Below, in pieces: positions 11,486 through 25,700 of a DNA stretch of 64,000 bases; the first letter of the stretch is position 1; every line of letters begins with the position of its first letter. The notes under the pieces were generated by a model, which was not told where the DNA came from, did no database searches, and was given only the letters and a program-made list of their open reading frames with translations. Both the position numbers and the translations under genes were made by a program. The stretch comes from Diospyros lotus (taxonomy: Eukaryota; Streptophyta; Magnoliopsida; Ericales; Ebenaceae), in NCBI RefSeq assembly GCF_014633365.1, contig NC_068338.1, forward strand, positions 52,339,716 through 52,403,715, given 5' to 3'.

Positions 11486-13713
11486 GAATTTGTGATAGAG
11501 AGAACTGTTGTGCTTGCTAACAATGTAGGAATGGGCAGGAGGATATGACAGTTGCTTTATCAACTCGTCCTAACTCGCAACAGCTTTTTCATCTTCCTTC
11601 TGAGTATCAATGCTATTTGCAAAGGTGACCTTTGACTGCTTTTAAATGAGCCTCCCGTTGGATATTGCCGATGTGCTAGAAGTCGGTCATATATTTTATT
11701 CATATGCCTTATGCTTTGATGTGAATTAAGTTAGATGTGTAATTTGTCTTCAATGGCTCTTTTTTCTAAAGTACTGTACTCTCCATCTTTGCCTTATTTG
11801 AATCTGCTTTGGTTACATTTTTGTTTGTTTGTTTTTCTTGGTTCTGGAGCAGGAAGAACTATTTTTCTAAGTGCTGTCTGTATTCTCCTTTGCCTCTTCT
11901 GGATCCCTTCTGTTTTACTTTTTTGTTCTGGGGCAGGAAAATGTGCAATAGCACATTACAGTTTGTAATGGAACCTTGTGCTATATCCCTTTGCCCGAGT
12001 TTTACCATTTCTTTTTTCGTTTTAGTATTTATCTTGTGCTTCTGTCATAGCCCTTTTTCTCTTATTTTCTAGATTGAACTGAATAAACTGCAGGAAACAA
12101 GTTTTTACTTGTAATTAAAATGGACCCCAGAATCTCCATAAATTTGTAGTTACAAATGTCACATCAGGCAGCCTGTCAAGCCTTGCCGGTTTTGCTGCAT
12201 GTGACACGGAGAATGGATGACGGCCTGGACGTTTTCTGAAGCTTCTAAACTGTTTAGGTCCTAGGGTTATCCAGATTGCTATGGAGGGTTTTAGTGGTTC
12301 TAGAGTGTTCCAGATTCTCCTAGGTTTTAGAATGATCTTTTGTAACGCCCCAAGTGGTTGGTAGGTCTATTTATGAAGAATGTAATCCCCAGCCATAGAT
12401 TTAGATTGATTTCCATCGTGGGTTGAGGTAAGAGTATGTATAGAAATGGTCTTCTTATTTTCACTCTCCCCCTCTTTGTGTGGATGTCTCCCTAAGTTAC
12501 ACGTGTAAAATGAAAATAAAAAATGTTTCTGATATAAAATTAAAATAAGGACACGACATTTTTAAAAAAATAAAAATAAAAATAGAAATACAAGTAAAAA
12601 TGTAAATAAAAAATATAAGAATTTTTTTTGTAAATATGAATTTTAATATAAAAAATAACATGCGATTGAGTACTAACATGGACAATCGAGTAATTGAAGT
12701 TGTGAAAGTGTGAATTGAGCAATTGACAACGAGGGAAAAGTGAGCAATCACATCAAGTAGTCTAGCAAACGAGCAAAGCACTAAGTAATTGAATCAATGG
12801 TGACATGAGTATTGAGCATTGAGCAATTAATGGGGAGAGTGAAGAGAGCAATTGCACCAAGCAATCGAGCAAGCAAGCACTAAGCAATTAAATTGACAAC
12901 GGCACAAATATTGAGCATTGAGCAATTGACAATGAAAGAGAACTAAACGAGCAATTGCACCAATTAACTAGTCAATAGGGGAACGATGTTGATAATCGAA
13001 AACAAGAGTAAAGATTCAGTTGAGTTTTAATTCAGAGTTCAAAAAGATTAGATTCAAGGTCGCGGTGTGAAAACTAAGGTAGAAGTAAGGTAATATAGTA
13101 TATTTACGAGTTAGAGATGAGATCAAAGAAATTTCATCTCTATCTGGTATCCAATGTTGAAAACACATTCATGGTGATTTACTTTATTACAAAACACCTC
13201 CGAAACATTTTTTAAATTACAGAAACAGATCGGGAAACATTTTTGACCGTTTTATACGTTTTTAAAATGGAAAACATCTCAGAAATGTAAAAATGGCATC
13301 TCCAAGTCATTTCCATGCATCAAAGGTGTCTCTAAGCTCAAACTCCTCACAGACTTAGCACTGTTGAGAGGGTGTGAATCGCTAGGTGGCCATCAGGAAG
13401 GCCTTGCAGGTGTCCAGGGCTGTGACAAGCTTTTTTAGGCTTTTCTACCAAAGGCACTGCACCTGAAAGTTCACATTCTCAAAGAGAACATGTTCTTCTG
13501 CATTTCCATAAAAAAAATAAAAAAAATTGAGGGCTTTCCTCAATGCGTAGAGAAAAGATATTATTATTAGTCCTACTCAGATATAAAATGCCGTGACATG
13601 TTATTTAACTCAAATGGTTCAAGCAGCTGTCTATCCTAAGTAGTAGCTTGCAACGCAAACATATGGAAATTAACCCCCAGTGAGAGAGAAAGAGATGAAG
13701 AAGGGGAATGAAA
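11486..13713. other. Tail-to-tail intergenic region, unit A
   Basis: This separates the stop codon of TMEM120 from that of the reverse-strand ER-body-like gene. It must hold both 3' UTRs; the first few hundred bases keep high identity to 34400-34600 in unit B. The right half is the transposon-like segment listed separately. Forward frames at 11735-12072 are not conserved as proteins between copies and I do not call them genes. Confidence 0.6.
12430..13330. repeat. Transposon-like repeat, present in all three units
   Basis: An AT-rich left part is followed by a region dense in GAGCAATTG-type words (about 12700-12990) and an AAAACATTT..GAAAC-rich right end. The same organisation recurs at about 36130-37090 (unit B) and 62110-62830 (unit C). 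Related end sequences, in either orientation, occur near 29090-29230, 58480-58620 and 60230-60420, so this is a dispersed family as well as part of the duplicated unit. No coding capacity or clear terminal inverted repeat is seen, so the class is open. Confidence 0.5.
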
Positions 13714-16700
13714 TCAGTGATCTCGATAGTCTCCCCATGCTTGCTGCTGCAATGGTATTGTCAAGGCGAGGGCAGAATCAGAACTCAACCAACCAAGTTT
13801 CTCCAGGAGTTCCTTGATTAGATCACCTACTGCGTAGGATACACCTGAGGCCATAAACCCCGCTACCACGTAGTACATTACTGTTTTTATGTAAGACCTG
13901 GGCGGCCTCTGAGTGTAAGCCTTCCCGGTAGCAAGTAGTATGATGCAAAGAAGAGAGGACGCCGCAACAGCGATGAGTTTGAAATCCCTGTTGTCACTCT
14001 CACGAAACGAGAACCCATAGATGACAGGAGGCAGCAAGCCAAATATGAGATATGATAAGATGGCAAATGGTGCGTGAAGCGAGAATTTGCCCCTCTGCCC
14101 CAGTAACTCTTGATAACGATCTCGTTGCTTGCTAGTTTGATCAGATGCATCCTCAGCTGTTTCAGTGGAGATGCTACTCCCAGAATGATCATTTTTCAGC
14201 TCCCACAACTGTATACAGGTCATAGGTATTGTCAATTTAGATGAGAAAAGGCAGAGAGAACACATTCTATAGAATTTGTCATGGTAGAAGTTACTCTAGC
14301 GTTGTAAGGACAACAAGGGTTTCAACCATGCTTGTTAACCTTTTAAGCATGTATGTTTTTACTCATTAAATTTAACCTGCAAAATATAATATAAGATCAA
14401 TTTAACCTGATTCACTGCCACTGGTTGAATAGGCCAGTTCACCAATTCAACCGGCCAGTTTGTGTTTGGCCACCCAAACTGGTTCGGCAATCTGTTCTGG
14501 TTTTCAAAACATTGGTAACACTGATTTATGGTCTACTGGTGTTTTTATCTATTTAGATTATTCCTAGTAACTGTTCTATTTGTAGATTCCTAATAATTAT
14601 TGTGGAGGCATTTGGAGTTCACACAAGAAGTACATGAGCTCAAAGACAAAAGATGTGATTTAGAGTCAAATCAAAATCAATCTACACCCAACTGTTAGAA
14701 ACCCATGATTTAGAAAATGTATCATCTTGACCAAAGCATTCTTTATGAAATTTTAACTTTTTTATTTGAGAAAGACACTGTTTGATTGGTAACCTTTGGA
14801 ATGAATACTACATTGATTCCAACATTAGCGAAAAACCATCCCTTTAATTTTCTTACAACCTTTTATTGAGTCATGGATAACTAAGAGGAGTTGAAAGGAA
14901 AGACTCACATTGTGTCCAATGACAAAAAGTCCTCCAATCAGATTAGCCAATCCCAGAGCCAATATGTTCACTGCAATACCAATAGACAAGGTCATTCCCA
15001 TGGTGAAAATAAGTTTCAAAGACCCAAAGATGAAAATAGTTTCCTTCGGCTATTTGTGCATGTATTATGTGGTTATATAATGAAAGCATGAATTTAATGT
15101 ACAGGTGCAGAACAAATAGTTCGTAACCGCATACACCTCTTTGACCTAATCTCATAGAAAATAATCCAAGAGTTGAATTTTTTATGTCCGTTGTGGATAG
15201 ATCTTGCATGACAAGTACCAACTACCGTTCCAATTCAAGAATATGTAAAATAGAAACTTCAATCTCTTCCCTTGTGTTAAAAAGTCAACGGAAATTGATA
15301 ACTGGATATATTTTCTGTAGTGGTAAAAGCTTGGAAGTAAGCATAATAATTAGGTCTGAGCCTAAAGGAATCTACTCTTTTGATAGACAAGGGTCAAACT
15401 CTCAACACCTCAAAAGTAGGAGCTCATGTTGGTAAATGGTTTTTATTTTTTGGAGATAGTAACTATTCAAAGTACCTAATACCATAATATAAATTGGACA
15501 AGAAGAAAAAAAATTAAGCGTAATAATTTCACGTACTGATGTATCACTTTCTTTATTAGATTAAGTAAATCTGAAAGAAAAATGCAGCACACTTACACGT
15601 GGTGGCATCAGCACCAGCTGCAGATAACACCACGCCTATGCTTGTAATTGATTCAACCAAACCACCATATACGATGCTTTTTATTATATCCATTCCATGA
15701 AATCCTCTAGCTTCAGCACTCTCTCTATGTGGAAAAGGTTTTGTTTTTGCAGAAGGAATAATATCTTGTACTCCCTGAGCAGCTGCTGGCTCAACAGGTC
15801 TTTCTTGGACAGCAATGATTGCATCAGTACCTGCAAATGTTTTAAGGCAACAATGTGGCATGTGATGCGTATTGCACGAGAATACTATGCATGAGATAAA
15901 TGGATATGAGCATAAATAGTTATAATAAGGAGCTTGAGGCCATTATGTGGTTGACTATGCCAACGCAAGAAGACAGATAAGAAAAACTAGTTCACCATCA
16001 CAAAATCATTTAATTTCTGTAAGGATACAGACTGCGCTTCAATTAAGTAGATACATTTCTCAGATGGAACTTTTGCAGACTACCAAGGGCTTTCACAAAA
16101 AATATGAAAAGAAAAAGGGACTTCTTCAGCAGTAATATTTTATTAGTTCTCTTTCTCCAAATAGGAAAGATTAGACTATCATATTATTAACTGGTCTAAC
16201 TATCTGGTCTCACCAGTTAGTTTATCACATCCTCAGTGGATATAAGGGAAATAGGATTTAAGCCTCACAATCTCATTTTAGGGTTACCTATGAAGTCATT
16301 ACAAGTTTACTGTAATTTATTTTCTTGGTTAAAAGTTTTACCTATGAAGTAACAAAAATTTCTTGCAGTGACCCCAAATTATGAAGTAAAAGTTCTGTTT
16401 TTTCTTATTTTTCTGAATCATAACAAGTATATTTGTGAATGCTAATTCATATACATATTATGCTCAAGATAGATTGCATGAAATCCAACATCATTAGCAT
16501 AGGTTTCAGTTTGCACACATGATCAAATACAATTTGTCTGGATAGATGTTGAAATACATGTCAATGATGTCATGCCAAAGTCTTACACTCTTGGAAACCA
16601 ATTTCATACCTTTTTTTGGCATGTTAAGATGCCTTTGCAGTTGTTTCCATGTGTTTTACTTTTGAGTTTATTTCTATGTAAATGAACATCAATTTGCTCT

Positions 16701-19700
16701 CTCATTAAGCACTTGACCAGAAGATGTGTTTGGATCATAGTTACCTAGTTCGTGGAACGTCCGGTACGCGGAATGCGGTACGGGAATGTGGTACGCCACT
16801 TTTCCCGGAACGTGGTACGCCACTTTTCCCGGAACATGGTACGTGGGGGGTAGGCTTCTTCGGTTCGCTACTTAGTTTTTTAAATATATTAATAATAATA
16901 AAAATATAAAATAAATAAATATTAATGTAATAATTATAAAATTATAAAATTTAAAAAAATAGATTGAAACGTGGACTTCCAATAAAAAGCTTTAGCCAAC
17001 AAAATGAAATCACAATTCACTGGAGAGGCCAAGCTTTATTGTCTCCACCAGCTGATGCAACTGGGAGTCTCCACCAACTGATGCGACCGAGCGAGAGAGC
17101 CAGAGAGGCAGCAAGCGAGAGACCGAGGGGAGAGCCGACAGCCGACGAGGGTGAGCGACGATCGAGGGCAAAGGGGCCAGGGGGGCGAGGGCGAGGCGGC
17201 GCAGGCGAGCGACAGAGGTAGAGAGAGGCAGCAAGGAAGAGCGATTGAGCGAGGCGAGCGACCGAGTCAGCGACGGTCCGAGTCGTCCGACGAAGGCACG
17301 AAGACCGGAGCAAGTGAGAGCGAGAGACAGCAGCCCTCAGCCGGCAACGAGCGAAGCGAGAGAGGGAGAAGGGCAGAGCGGGTGGGCGGCGAGCGCTTGA
17401 GCGAGAGAGGGTCTGAGGAAGGGTTAATGGCGGGCTTGAGTGTAGGCCAAAATTAATGGCATCAAAGATCTGGGTCTTCATTACAGGGGAACTGGGACGC
17501 ATCCCCAAGCATTCCAAGACACAAACGCACCGCGTTCCAGTGCGCGCGTACTGGAACGTGGTTCCCGGGGGGGAGGGGCGTATTAGGTAACTATGGTTTG
17601 GATATAAGGCCTATACTTAACATCAAGGGCAGATTTCCGTACCAAATTTTAGCAAATTTGTGAAACATAGGCCCAATCTTTTGTGTGTGTTTGCTAGCCC
17701 GCACACACACGAAAAAAAAAAAAAATGAAATGAGAAGTTATTTTGGATGAAAAAAATTGTTTACAATGCGTTCTTTCTTACCTGGACTGCTTTTTGGTGA
17801 CATGCTCTTCAAATAGTTAGCACTGTTGACTTGACTGTCTTGAAGCAATAAATCATCCTGTATGGATAAGACCAAGGAATTGCTATCAGCTTTCAAGGGT
17901 TCCTCTATATGGATGCTCATGTTTGTACCTATAGTGGCATGCTGAGAAGCTTCAGAGTAGTTCGCTGCATCAAGAGATGTCACATGTTATAATTAGAAAC
18001 ACAGCTATGTCTGAATTTTGTAATGCACATATCCATATTGCATCCAAGTTTTATCATGAATATGCACTGTAGTTACATCACACTGCTATCATGCTCTAGC
18101 TAGTCAAAATGTTTCTGAAAAGGGATAAAAGGCCTCCCACTAGGCGTGTTACTTGAAAGGAACAATGTACTAGCCCTTCATCCATTGGCAGCACACAAGC
18201 TATTATCAGAGTACAAGTATTAAATGACAAGAACATTAGGATCACTGCAAGTGGAAAAAGATAAATGTGCAGGGACCACCCAGATCCCTCAGTCACTAAA
18301 ATATTTATAGAACCAACACCAAACCTAACAGGCCTGATTCAAGTTAAATCTGTAAATAGTTAAAAGGGGGATTTAAACACATAAATAGCTGTTTCATCTA
18401 AAACAAACAACAATAAGGATGGATTTCAATTTTCCTTTGTAAAATTACAGTAAGTAAATCATTAAACATTCTTACTTGGTTAAGACTCGAAACTCAAAAG
18501 TGCCACACCTCCAGACTAGCTCAAACGTAATCATGTAAAAGAGCATGCACAGAACATGAGGCTACCTGCTTTGCAAGGGGTAGGGGAGGGTCATTTTTTA
18601 CCACATCGTTGCCTTCTGTTTACAAAAAAGCCATTTCCACAACCTGAGCCCTTTCCAGTTACAAAGGCACAACCAGACAATTTTACCATTCCTACCACTG
18701 CTTGCTAGTGTTATCAAGTGAAGACAGAATTTATCTGTGTGATATTTAATCCTAAAGGAGCATGATTTAGCAAGGTCCTGTAATTTCAATCTGGTAAGTT
18801 GCTATAATCATCAAGTAGTTTACATCAATATAATCTCAACACCACCATTTGGCCAAGAACTTCCAATGACTTTCAGGCTGTGACCTAAGAAAGCAAGAGA
18901 AAACAAATGTGTACTGTGTACATATTTTTATTGTCACAAATTTTAGAGGCGGAACATGCCATCACAGGTTAAGATATGCAAACAACACACCCTGGAAAGA
19001 AGAGGGCAAGACGCAGTTCTTAGGATAAGAAATGGAAGAATTAATTTGCATACCATTACGACTTATCTTGACTTCTGTATTTTGATATTCCACTACAGGT
19101 TTTGTGGAAGGATCTGCTAGAATATCCACTTTCTCACTGATATCTGACTCTCCAAGTACTGAAGCTGGTTTTGACAATAACAGGATGGAGTCTGTACCAT
19201 CTGCACACATTCCGTTTGGTTGCAATAAAATTAAAAGGAGACTGCTTTAAAATCAAGGAGGACAAAGTAAGCTTATTTCCATCAGAATTACTGGCTATAC
19301 AGCAAGGAAAAAGTAACAACTTAAAACCATAAGCACCCCACTTTTAGAAGTTGAAGGATTTATTTCCCCCCAATAAGCTAGGCCTTCACGAAAAGGAAAA
19401 TATTCTGCCTGTGAATATTTTAAAGTCAGTCAAATAATCACTACTACAAAATTTAAAAGTTAAGCTGAAGTGTAAATAGTGCAGGCCGATTGTATCTAAT
19501 GACTGAGGGGAAGTTAGCATGCCACAATAAACTTTGTAGTATAATTAGTGATCATTGTCATCATCTGAAGTAAGGAACTATACCTGCAGGTTTACTTTTT
19601 ATTGCCACATTGAGTTTCTCATCCATGTGGGATTTCCCAACAGTTAAAGAATCTGTGCTTGAATGAACCAGAATCTTCAGTCCATCTTGGTTAAGTTCAA

Positions 19701-22700
19701 AGGTAGCGTTTTCGACAGGTTTCAGAATGTGCTCCCTACCTTTCCCAGCAAGTTGTGTTGCTGGATTATCACTTCCGTTATCCTGTTGAATTTCATCAGG
19801 AGAGTTTGACATATCCAACTCATAAACAGTACCCAAATCAGCAGGATCCAGAACAGCCCCCTCTGTTCAAGATGTCATGAAAAGCATCTAGCAGTCAGCA
19901 TAAAACTTCACATCCATTATATTGGGTGATGGGAAAATACATAATTATTGTTCAACCATTGTCATTAAATACCCCCAATCATCTTTGTGAAAAGGTACTA
20001 TATAGTATATAGAAAGATAAACGTGAAGGATTTTATGCCTCAGGAACAAAGATGAAGTATAACCTTCTTATCAGTTTCATAAACATTCAGAAGACATTGA
20101 TAAAATCTATACATGCCAGTGTTGTTTAAAGATGAGCTGTTTCTGTTATTGTATGAAATAACTGCATGGGAAGTAAAAAATTTTGTGCATGTAGCATATT
20201 AGGACATGGAATTTAAAAGAAGGATTAATCGATTAATTTGCTAGTTGCTATAGTATCTGCATTAGGAGTGCATAAATTTGGTCAGATCGGTGGAGTTTGT
20301 AATAAGATATCGTTTATAAAAATTCATATTATCCTTCACTTCATTAAGAGGTTTATTCCTCCACAAGCAAAACTAAATATCTTACCTATAGGAGGTCATT
20401 GCTTCTTTTTTGTTTTTAGTTACACCATCTAATTTTTATCGTTCACAAGTAATAACTGGGTATTGTCCCTGTACCTGTGCCTCTTTCTGTTACATGATCT
20501 AGTTTCTCTTCTGTTTTGTCATCCCCACCTCTCTGAGGTTCACCAGATACCTTCATAACTCCTTGACCATCAAATGATTGATGAGGTGATTTAATTTCTT
20601 TTTTTGATGCTTCAACACTACTGTTTTCCACATCTGCCATGTGACCACTTCCTGCATCAGCAAATCAAGCAAGAAGAACTAGAAACATCAGCAAAAGGGA
20701 TAGTTCTCATTATTGGAATATCTAGCACGCATATTGAGATCTTATTTTGCCACAATAGCTAAGTCCCGTTTATTTTTTATTAAGAGTATTTCTTTCCCCA
20801 CTAATGCACCTACCTAGAGTAATATTATTTTCACACTAATTCTTGACTATTTGATGTCAAACCGATATGTTTCAATTTTTTTTGCTTCCAACTGATTTTA
20901 GATCTCTCCTTCAGGAATAATTAGTATGACCAAAATATATAATAACATCCGGAAGACAGCACGTGTGTCTGAAGAGTAAAATGATTATTTGTCAACAAAA
21001 TCAACTAAACAATCAAAAAGATTGCAGATGGGTAGTACCTTGAGCAACAAGCACTGTTTCTGCACGTGATGAGAAAAGAAAGGAAAACCAATTTTTCTTC
21101 CCCTCAGATAATGGCCGAGGACTTTGTATGTTTTCCTTCTCACTTTTATCCCCAAGTTTCTTGGACGGTTTAAACCCACTACCTGCGAAATTCAGTTAAA
21201 ATGTCAGTTTTCTGTCTGAGCAACAACCTCAATGTTATAACCCGGCCAGAAAAATACGTGCAAAACATCACAAGACTGATTTTAAAATTCAAGGGTTATT
21301 GGCACCAATAGCAGCTTTTGGTCTTCCTTTGTGTCAACATAAAGTAAGCACGGAAGTACTTGAATAGTTTAAGTGGTGTCAATCCTCATTTGGGGACTAA
21401 GATCATTCACAGACAAGGTAAAATCAAATAGTCTACACATGCTATGAGTGAGAATGCAGTATAAGAAATTCCCAGGATCTCGTAGAGAAAGAACATAAAC
21501 AAGCAAATGGTATTTGCACCTAAAAATTTCCATAAAAGATAACCAGAAATATCATTGTTAAGAGATAATATTTATTCAAGAGGGCATCCTTCAGAACACT
21601 GGAGTAGCAACCTTTATGTTACTTCCCTTACCCCACGTTCTGTTCCATTACATACTGTTCTGTCCCCTAGCCCACCCCTCTTCCAAATGAAGCATAAAGG
21701 ACATTATATCTAATATCATGTTTAAGGGCTTCCCATCAAGTTTTATTTACTCTGCCTCTCCCTCTTCCACTATTTCATCCACTAGCCCTATAGATATGTC
21801 CATTAGTCTTCTTCTAACATGCTCAAATTATCTTAATCATATAACGTATAACATATGATTTCATTTCTTATTCTGTCTTCTCTTATATGGCTGCACATCT
21901 ACTGTAACATTTTCATTTTAGCTATGCTCATATTTTGCATATGTTAATGCTTATCTGCCCAACATTCTGAATCATACAAGTAAAGATAATCTTATAAAAT
22001 GTTAAGACACACTTCTTCACTTTAACATTCAGCTTTAACTCTATGAGTAACATCCTCCACCATCTTCGATTCTTTTTGAACACTTGATCCTAGATATCTA
22101 GATTCATTTTTACTTAGGATAACTTGATTTTCAAGTCTCAAAATGACATCATCCACACATTTTTCTTTTCAGTGAACCAAAATTCAATTTTTTACCTTCT
22201 CAACTTAAAACCTTTGGATCTAAAGTATTTATCCATAATTCAAGTTTATTATTCATGCTTTTTTTTGGATCTCATCCACTAAGACAATATTGTCTGCAAA
22301 TAGCATACACCAAGGCACTTTCTTCTCTAATGTGCTTTGTTAGTTCACCCATCAGAAGAGCAAAAAAGTATGGTTGCCCAAGTGGTCAGCAGGGAGTGGT
22401 GGGCGGCCTGGGTTCGAATCTACTCCCTGTGCAGCCACTGTGGATTAGACTTAGATTTACCTCATCTGGCGAAATCGTGGGACCGAGCGGCGGGGCCCCC
22501 CGCAAGGGAGGGCATCCCAAGTATTGACCCAATGCAAATCCTTGATGTAATCCAAATGTAATTGAAAAGGCCTTAGTAGCTCCTCTACAAGCCCTAACAG
22601 GTTTCTGCTTGATGTTATTAATAAATGACATTGCTGACATTTTTTACTTTTTCCTTTCAAGGGAAAAATGGAGAAGTGACTACTGTAGGAGAATTCTGAA

Positions 22701-25700
22701 GGGTGTCAACCCATTCTTATTTCATTTTCTGCAGATATATTAGAATTTGGTCTGTGTTGGTGTTCATTCTCGTCATAGGAACAGTTGGTCACTCAATGGA
22801 TATATATATCGTATGGTTTTGCTATGCAGCATATTGTTGGAAAATCAGTAACATGACCTCAGATACCATTAAAAGATAACGGATTTCATCACCAGTCTTA
22901 GAAGGATCCAAGTAATGATATAAAAATGCAATGGTAATGCAAATATGATCTCAGGAATATACTAGGCATTTGTTGGTTTAGTAACATACCTGTAGGTATG
23001 AAAAAGCTGAAGCATGATAAACATCTGAATACCTCTGGCTCTTGGCCCGAATGATGGCCATTGGCTTCAGGAATCAGACTACCATCCAAGGAATTATCAA
23101 CTGCATTATGACCTTGATAATTCTGTGCAGGGCCAATACTGGCATCTAACTGAGAAGCAGCTAGTGGTTGTCCTTCGTTACGCTTTTTATCTTCCTCATG
23201 AATCCAAATGCTGCGTTTTCTTTTGCGAAGAATAACCCTTCTGGTAATGCAAGAATTACAATTAGGACAATATAAATCATGTGTGTTCTGCTTCTCCAAT
23301 ACTCTCTCAACATCAAATTCAGTCAATTCACGATCAATTTCCACTGTCTGCTCATCATCAAATGTTACTGTTATATCACTACAAGATTTATTTTCTTTAT
23401 GTTTTTCACTTGATTTTTCAGAAGGGAAAAAGCCTAAATGAGAAAAGCTTCCATCATTCGGGATTTCCAATTTTTCAGAAGGCAGAAAGCCTACATGAGA
23501 AAAGTTTCTATCATTCGAGATTTCCTTTGTTTGATTGTTAATTGCATGGCTCTGACTCTTTTGATCATCAAAATTCTCCATTGCAGCAACTAATCCATCA
23601 TCTTTGGAACTTCTCTCAGAAGCAGAAAATAGAAGGCGATTGTTTTCTGTCACGGAAAATCCATCAACGGATTCAGTACCTGCATAGATGTGGCGTACAA
23701 ACATTAATTCCTGAACTCTTACTTTTGATTTGGATGAGTGGTAAAGGAGAAAATGTAAGCATGCAACCAATTGAAAAGCATTTAAATCACCTCCAATGTT
23801 TTCTTGCTTAACATGCAAATGCAGAGTCAAGAACAGATCTGTGTCATATACCAATTAGTTACAGAAAAATAAAAGGAAAATTCAACTAAATTCAAAACAA
23901 ATAATGCTTCGTCCAACTATTTGGAGTCAGCTAAATGGATCATCTTTTCCCGGTGTGCTCTATCAAAGAAAAACTAACAAAACGAAAAAAAAAGAAAAAG
24001 GAAAAACCTATACTGTACCCATGACTTTTGGCATGGGCCATGCGCATTGACTATTAGGCTATAACTGCTTGAAGTAACCTACAACTCAAAAAAAGAAAAA
24101 AAAAAGCAGCTCTCTCCTTCTCTCTACCATGCCAATCTTATCCAAAATTGAAACAGAAAAAGATATTTATTGATAGGTATTGCGATCTGACTATTTGAAA
24201 CTGATGCTTCATTTCTAGAAATCATCATATCCACTGACCTTCAAATTTGCAAAAGAAACATTGTCCCTGTTGGTTTATGAATTTGGTATTCAACAGCATA
24301 TGTAAGTGCCAAAACTTAGGATGCAGAGTATGATCAGTCCAAGGACTTCCACTTTGGTACATCCAACAGCAGTTTCGGCATTTCCATATCCCTTCATTCA
24401 CAGACCAAAAAAGGGCAAGGAAAAAATTTGCAGTTTCACCAAAATTGCCCACGCTTAAGGATGAATTGAATAATGCACTAAGTTCAATCTCATATGCTAA
24501 GCTGCAAGGTTTAGCAATACCCAGTGTAAAGTGGAGTTATGAAAAAGATTGATCTAGAAAACAATACGTGTTTGCTGCGGGTTATTGACATTTTCAATAC
24601 CCTCAATTGATCTAGAAAATATCCCATACTAATCATTTTTACTTTAAGAACAGAACTAAATAACTTAATCAAAGTGCTTTCATAGGAAGATATATGATAC
24701 GAAGATTAGTTCATGTTCAGTGAAGTAAAAACCAGTTTATTACATTAAAGAATCAGGAAGAATGAAATTTGGTAAGTTTTAGCAGAAAGCAAAAACTATG
24801 GCATGGATCTCATCTTGAGGGGACAAGCTAGTTAAGAAAGAACGGATGAACCGAGTGACTACAGCGGCAATGCAGCATTGCAGCTGTCAGCATCGGTTGG
24901 GAGCTAAGCCAATTAAAGGGAGATAGGAGCCTTTCTGAAGTAACTGCAAGTGTTTGCGCACAACTGGAAGAAAAGCCCTAAATTTGGAAACTGCAGGAGA
25001 AAGGTAATAGTAAACTGCGGGAGATCATCCTATGCATTTTGGAAAGCCCTAAATTTGACTGTACTGAAATTTTGGAATGAGGAAGGAGAACCAGACAACG
25101 GTCCCCTTCCTTTTCCTTTTCTCAGTGTTTGGGAGGTGAGAAAAGGAAAGAAAATTGAGGCAGTGGGGTACGAGGGTTTTTGAGGGTACTACTGTAATTC
25201 GAATCATAATCTTTCTACAGTCACAGCCCAGTCTTTCCCGAACCCGAAACCGTTGGCGAAAGGAAAAGGGAAAACCATAAAAAAAAAGCCCACCTTCAAA
25301 TAAGAAGTTGAAAGATGAAGTCCACTGTATCAAAGAAAGATAAAGAAAGTTCATGTCAAAGTTGCAGGGTATAATATAGAAGCAAGCCCACAAGGAGACA
25401 GAAGCATTTGATGAAAACATATAAATAATAAATCTACCTTGATCTTTGTCATAATAAACGTTCTTCCCAGATATTGCTTCCGAATCTTCTTCCAACCCAT
25501 TACCGTCTTTGTCGCCATCTTGAAGCGCCTCCTGCCCATGTTTTTGAAATCCATTGTGGTGCTCTTCTGAGAGGGGAAACAATACATTAACGCCGCCGGT
25601 ACTGTTGACAACTATAGTGGTGGCACTGGGTTGCCGAGACCGCCTTTCTTGCAAGGCCACTGCAGTCTCCTCCTCCTCCATTTCCTCCTCTTCTTGCCGC

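Noticed and set aside
17017..17517. 166-codon reverse frame and a 101-codon forward frame in the same place
   Set aside because: Both lie in the purine-rich repeat core of the hAT-type element at 16736-17595; they are low-complexity and have no homologue in unit B.
16736..17595. Empty site in unit B to date the hAT-type element
   Set aside because: The matching part of intron 8 is deleted in unit B (deletion starts at the point equal to about 16309), so presence or absence cannot be scored.
22374..22450. A functional tRNA gene
   Set aside because: The B box and an A-box-like word are present, but the acceptor stem and anticodon arm do not fold as a tRNA, and flanking duplications mark it as a SINE.
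22255..22561. Overlapping forward frames of 74-90 codons
   Set aside because: They run from decayed LINE into the SINE and are on the wrong strand for the LINE; no protein family.
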